NCBI RefSeq assembly: GCF_014636315.1
Contig: NZ_BMED01000001.1
Location: forward strand, 873,941 to 937,940
Length of the DNA stretch: 64,000 nucleotides
Reading direction: 5' to 3'
Source of the DNA: Parundibacterium terreum
Lineage (GTDB): Bacteria; Pseudomonadota; Gammaproteobacteria; Burkholderiales; Burkholderiaceae_D
Under the pieces are notes generated by a model. It had not been told where the DNA came from. It saw only the letters and a program-made list of their open reading frames with translations, and ran no database searches. The translations under genes were made by a program, and so were the position numbers. This document shows positions 61,448 to 64,000 of this stretch, in pieces. Position 1 is the first letter of the stretch; each line of letters starts with the position of its first letter.

Positions 61448-63997
61448 TCAGCCTGTCGCCGCTTTACTAGGCAATTTTTTCCACTTCAACTGCCCCCACT
61501 TTACTAACTCGAACCACGCAATGCTCACCGCTGCAACAATCCCAGACGCGAGCAGCAGCGTGGCATCTGGGAGTGAGAATACAAAAAGCTCTTGTATGGC
61601 GGACACCCCTAAGACCACTACCAACAGCAGCACCGCCGATAGGCTGATCCAGGAAAACGAACTATTCGAAGCTTGCCGCCGCTTCCACGATGGCTGGGAC
61701 CAACTGCGATTGGTGTAGATCAGTCCCAGGTTTGACAGCACCAACGTAATGAAGGTTGTAGTCCGTGCTATGTCGTCGGACTTGCTCAACCATCTGACTG
61801 CCAGATGGAAGCCGATCAGCATGATCAACAGGCCTCCCCCCTGCAGCAAGCCGCGCACCAGGATCTCGCGGTCAAACAGGTGCATGTCCGGCCTTCTTGG
61901 CTTGCTGACCATGGCGTCGGCTTCTATCGGTTCCGCCTCGAAGACGATAGAGCATGCGGGATCGATCACCAGTTGCAGAAACAGGATATGTACCGGCATC
62001 AGCAACATCGGCAAACCGATCAATACGGGCAAAATGGACAGGCCAACGATAGGCACATGCACCGCAACGATAAAGACAATGGCCTTGCGCAGATTGGCAA
62101 ACAGCCGGCGGCCGTGCTGAACCGCCAGCAGCAGAGAAGAAAAATCATCCTTGAGCAAAACCAGGGCTGCCGCTTCACGAGCGACGTCGGTGCCCCTGGC
62201 ACCCATCGCCACTCCGATATTGGCTGCCTTCAGTGCAGGCGCATCGTTTACGCCGTCGCCAGTCATCGCAACCACGTCGCCACGGCTGCGGAAGGCTTGC
62301 ACCAGGCGCAGTTTCTGCTCTGGTGCAATCCGGCAAAAGACCTCAGTATTCTTGAGCCGCGCTTGCAGCGCCGTATCATCCATTGCGGCGAGGTCAACGC
62401 CTGATAGCACGCCACCCGCCCCGCTAGCGATCCCCGCCTGTCGCGCAATTGCCAGCGCAGTCGCGGGATGGTCGCCGGTGATCATTACCACGCGCATACC
62501 CGCTGCGTGACATTGCGCGACCGCTTGCGGAACTTCTGGCCGCACCGGGTCTTGCAGCGCGACCAGGCCGAGGAACACAAAATCAAAGACATGCTGATTG
62601 TCAGGCAAAATGGTGGCCGGAAACATCGCGCTGGCAACACCGATTACACGCAAGCCGCTATCCGCCATGGCCGTCACTTGCGATGCAATGCGCGCGGCGC
62701 GCGCCGGCTCCATGTGGCATAGATCGATGATGGCCTCCGGCGCGCCCTTGGCAGCGATCAAATATTCCGTCCGGTCGGGCGATTGCCAGACCCGCGACAT
62801 GGCAAGCATCTGCCGCGACAGCGGATAGTCATCAATCAGCACCCAGTCCGGATGCAGGTGTTCCGTATTTGCCAGCAAGTGAGCACCGGCCTGCCCGATG
62901 GCAGCTTCCATGGGATCAAATACGCGGCGGTGGCTTGCCAGGACGGCATATTCCAGCAAACCATGCAGCTCTTCCTGCAAATCGGCACCGCCTGCGGCTT
63001 GGCAGGTGTAGCCGGACTGTTCCGACCAAAGCTGGGCCACTTCCATGCGGTTGGCGGTGAGAGTACCGGTCTTGTCAACGCACAAGACCGTTGTCGCCCC
63101 TAGCAATTCAATAGCAGGTATGCTGCGAGCCAGAATTTTCTCGCGCCCCAGCCTCCATGCGCCAAGCCCGAGGAACAGTGTCAGGATAACCGGCAATTCT
63201 TCAGGGAGGATAGCCATGGCCAGCGTTAGTCCAGCCAACAAGCCCTGGAGCCAATCGCCACGCAGCCACCAATAAGCAAGCGCGAGACCGGCGGCAAGGC
63301 ACAATCCGCCTATGGCGACGGTTTTTACGACGGCGCGCGTCTCCAGCTGGATCGGCGTCAGCTCTGTACCTAGCGTGGCAAGCGATGCGCCTATGCGTCC
63401 TAATGCGCTGTTCACTCCGATTGCGATCACTAAGCCGCTAGCCGTCCCTTGCGTAATCAGGGTGCCGGAAAAGACCCGGCTTTCCTTGTCGCTGTCAGCA
63501 TCAAGTGTACCGTGCTTTATGACTGGTACAGATTCTCCCGTAAGCATTGACTCGTCCACCGTCAGATTCGACGCGCTGAGCAGGTCGATATCGGCGGGAA
63601 CACGATCGCCTTCAGAGAGAAGCACCAAGTCTCCAACCACCAGCTCCCTGCCGGCGACCCGCTCTTGCTTTCCATCTCTGATGACCAAGGCGCGGGGACA
63701 GGACAGATCGCGCAATGCATTCAGTGAACGCTCGGTACGCCGTTGCTGAAAAAAAGTAATGCCGATGACAATGCAGACAAAGCCCAGGAGCATGAGCGCT
63801 TCATTCCGATCGCCGAGCATCAGGTAAATGGCGCCGCAGGCTACAAGCAGCAGAAACATCGGTTCCGAGACAACATCCAGCAACAGGCGCCCGGAACTCA
63901 AAGGGCGAGAGGCAGGAAGCTCATTCAGGCCGTTTATGCGTAGCTGTTCTGCTACCTCCGCCGCTGTCAGGCCTTCACTTTTCTGCTGCGCGGGCAT
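61448..63997 (-). CDS. Cation-transporting P-type ATPase
   Basis: 849 residues; the ATG at 63997 is three bases from the window edge, so its ribosome site is not seen. The actuator has LTGES (152-156), the phosphorylation site is Asp308 in CVDKTGTLTANRMEV, and the hinge is AMTGDGVNDAPAL. PEELPVILTLFLGLGAWRLGR (265-285) occupies the M4 site where Ca2+-ATPases have PEGLP. This points to a related but distinct subfamily of type II pumps, so the ion is unsure. It lies 42 bp upstream of cytochrome b561 on the same strand. Confidence 0.92.
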   Translation of the reverse strand: MPAQQKSEGLTAAEVAEQLRINGLNELPASRPLSSGRLLLDVVSEPMFLLLVACGAIYLMLGDRNEALMLLGFVCIVIGITFFQQRRTERSLNALRDLSCPRALVIRDGKQERVAGRELVVGDLVLLSEGDRVPADIDLLSASNLTVDESMLTGESVPVIKHGTLDADSDKESRVFSGTLITQGTASGLVIAIGVNSALGRIGASLATLGTELTPIQLETRAVVKTVAIGGLCLAAGLALAYWWLRGDWLQGLLAGLTLAMAILPEELPVILTLFLGLGAWRLGREKILARSIPAIELLGATTVLCVDKTGTLTANRMEVAQLWSEQSGYTCQAAGGADLQEELHGLLEYAVLASHRRVFDPMEAAIGQAGAHLLANTEHLHPDWVLIDDYPLSRQMLAMSRVWQSPDRTEYLIAAKGAPEAIIDLCHMEPARAARIASQVTAMADSGLRVIGVASAMFPATILPDNQHVFDFVFLGLVALQDPVRPEVPQAVAQCHAAGMRVVMITGDHPATALAIARQAGIASGAGGVLSGVDLAAMDDTALQARLKNTEVFCRIAPEQKLRLVQAFRSRGDVVAMTGDGVNDAPALKAANIGVAMGARGTDVAREAAALVLLKDDFSSLLLAVQHGRRLFANLRKAIVFIVAVHVPIVGLSILPVLIGLPMLLMPVHILFLQLVIDPACSIVFEAEPIEADAMVSKPRRPDMHLFDREILVRGLLQGGGLLIMLIGFHLAVRWLSKSDDIARTTTFITLVLSNLGLIYTNRSWSQPSWKRRQASNSSFSWISLSAVLLLVVVLGVSAIQELFVFSLPDATLLLASGIVAAVSIAWFELVKWGQLKWKKLPSKAATG

Positions 63998-64000
63998 GGT

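Overview
The window looks like the chromosome of a betaproteobacterium in Burkholderiales, most likely Oxalobacteraceae and Herminiimonas-like. This rests on gene content (copper-handling modules, DUF2946/SCO1/PCu(A)C genes, MipA/OmpV, a PaaX-type regulator, KdsA of the proteobacterial type), moderately high GC, and short intergenic gaps with clear Shine-Dalgarno sites. I placed it by recognising protein families, not by a search. I see no rRNA, tRNA, insertion sequence, phage block or CRISPR array.

Layout. 1-5.0 kb: the end of a fatty-acid hydroxylase, then a leftward copper-resistance operon (CusF-like protein, cupredoxin, Tat-exported multicopper oxidase, TolC-type lipoprotein, two small accessory proteins). 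5-11 kb: GNAT enzyme, LysR regulator diverging from a membrane hydroxylase, a MipA-like porin, and a three-gene acyl operon (alpha/beta hydrolase with a Cys nucleophile, acyl carrier protein, ketosynthase). 11-17 kb: small genes of unknown or loosely known function, including a frameshifted DUF4345 gene, a CPBP protein and tandem DUF805 genes. 17.6-20.1 kb: PaaX-like repressor diverging from a crotonase and an acyl-CoA ligase, with a palindromic operator candidate between them. 21-27.5 kb: an M16 protease and a 990-residue orphan protein enclosed by two near-identical terminators. 27.6-33.6 kb: MlaC, the PrfH/RtcB rRNA-repair pair with a tiny ORF in front, two envelope proteins, a BON lipoprotein.

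34-41 kb: exported FAH-fold protein with a ModA-like binding protein, a TRIC-like channel, a second copper module (DUF2946, SCO1, PCu(A)C) for cytochrome oxidase assembly, and two solute-binding proteins. 41.6-49.8 kb: small membrane protein, KdsA, several secreted unknowns, then a compact operon with a 2-oxoglutarate/Fe(II) oxygenase, a small membrane protein and a zinc-peptidase-like protein. The last ends in a domain resembling the beta domain of the von Hippel-Lindau protein. A DsbA-like oxidoreductase and a PAP2 phosphatase follow. 50-57.9 kb: VOC proteins, MFS and LysE exporters, a GlxA-type regulator, a cysteine hydrolase and a prolyl oligopeptidase. 58-64 kb: an Ivy-like lysozyme inhibitor in a three-gene run, cytochrome b561 and a P-type ATPase.

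The strongest candidate for something new is 45.4-47.3 kb. The peptidase C-terminus matches pVHL without gaps across the hydroxyproline pocket (equivalents of Trp88, Tyr98, Ser111 as Thr, His115 and Trp117 at identical spacing), and a prolyl-hydroxylase-like enzyme lies two genes upstream. The second best is the acyl operon with its G-x-C-x-G hydrolase.
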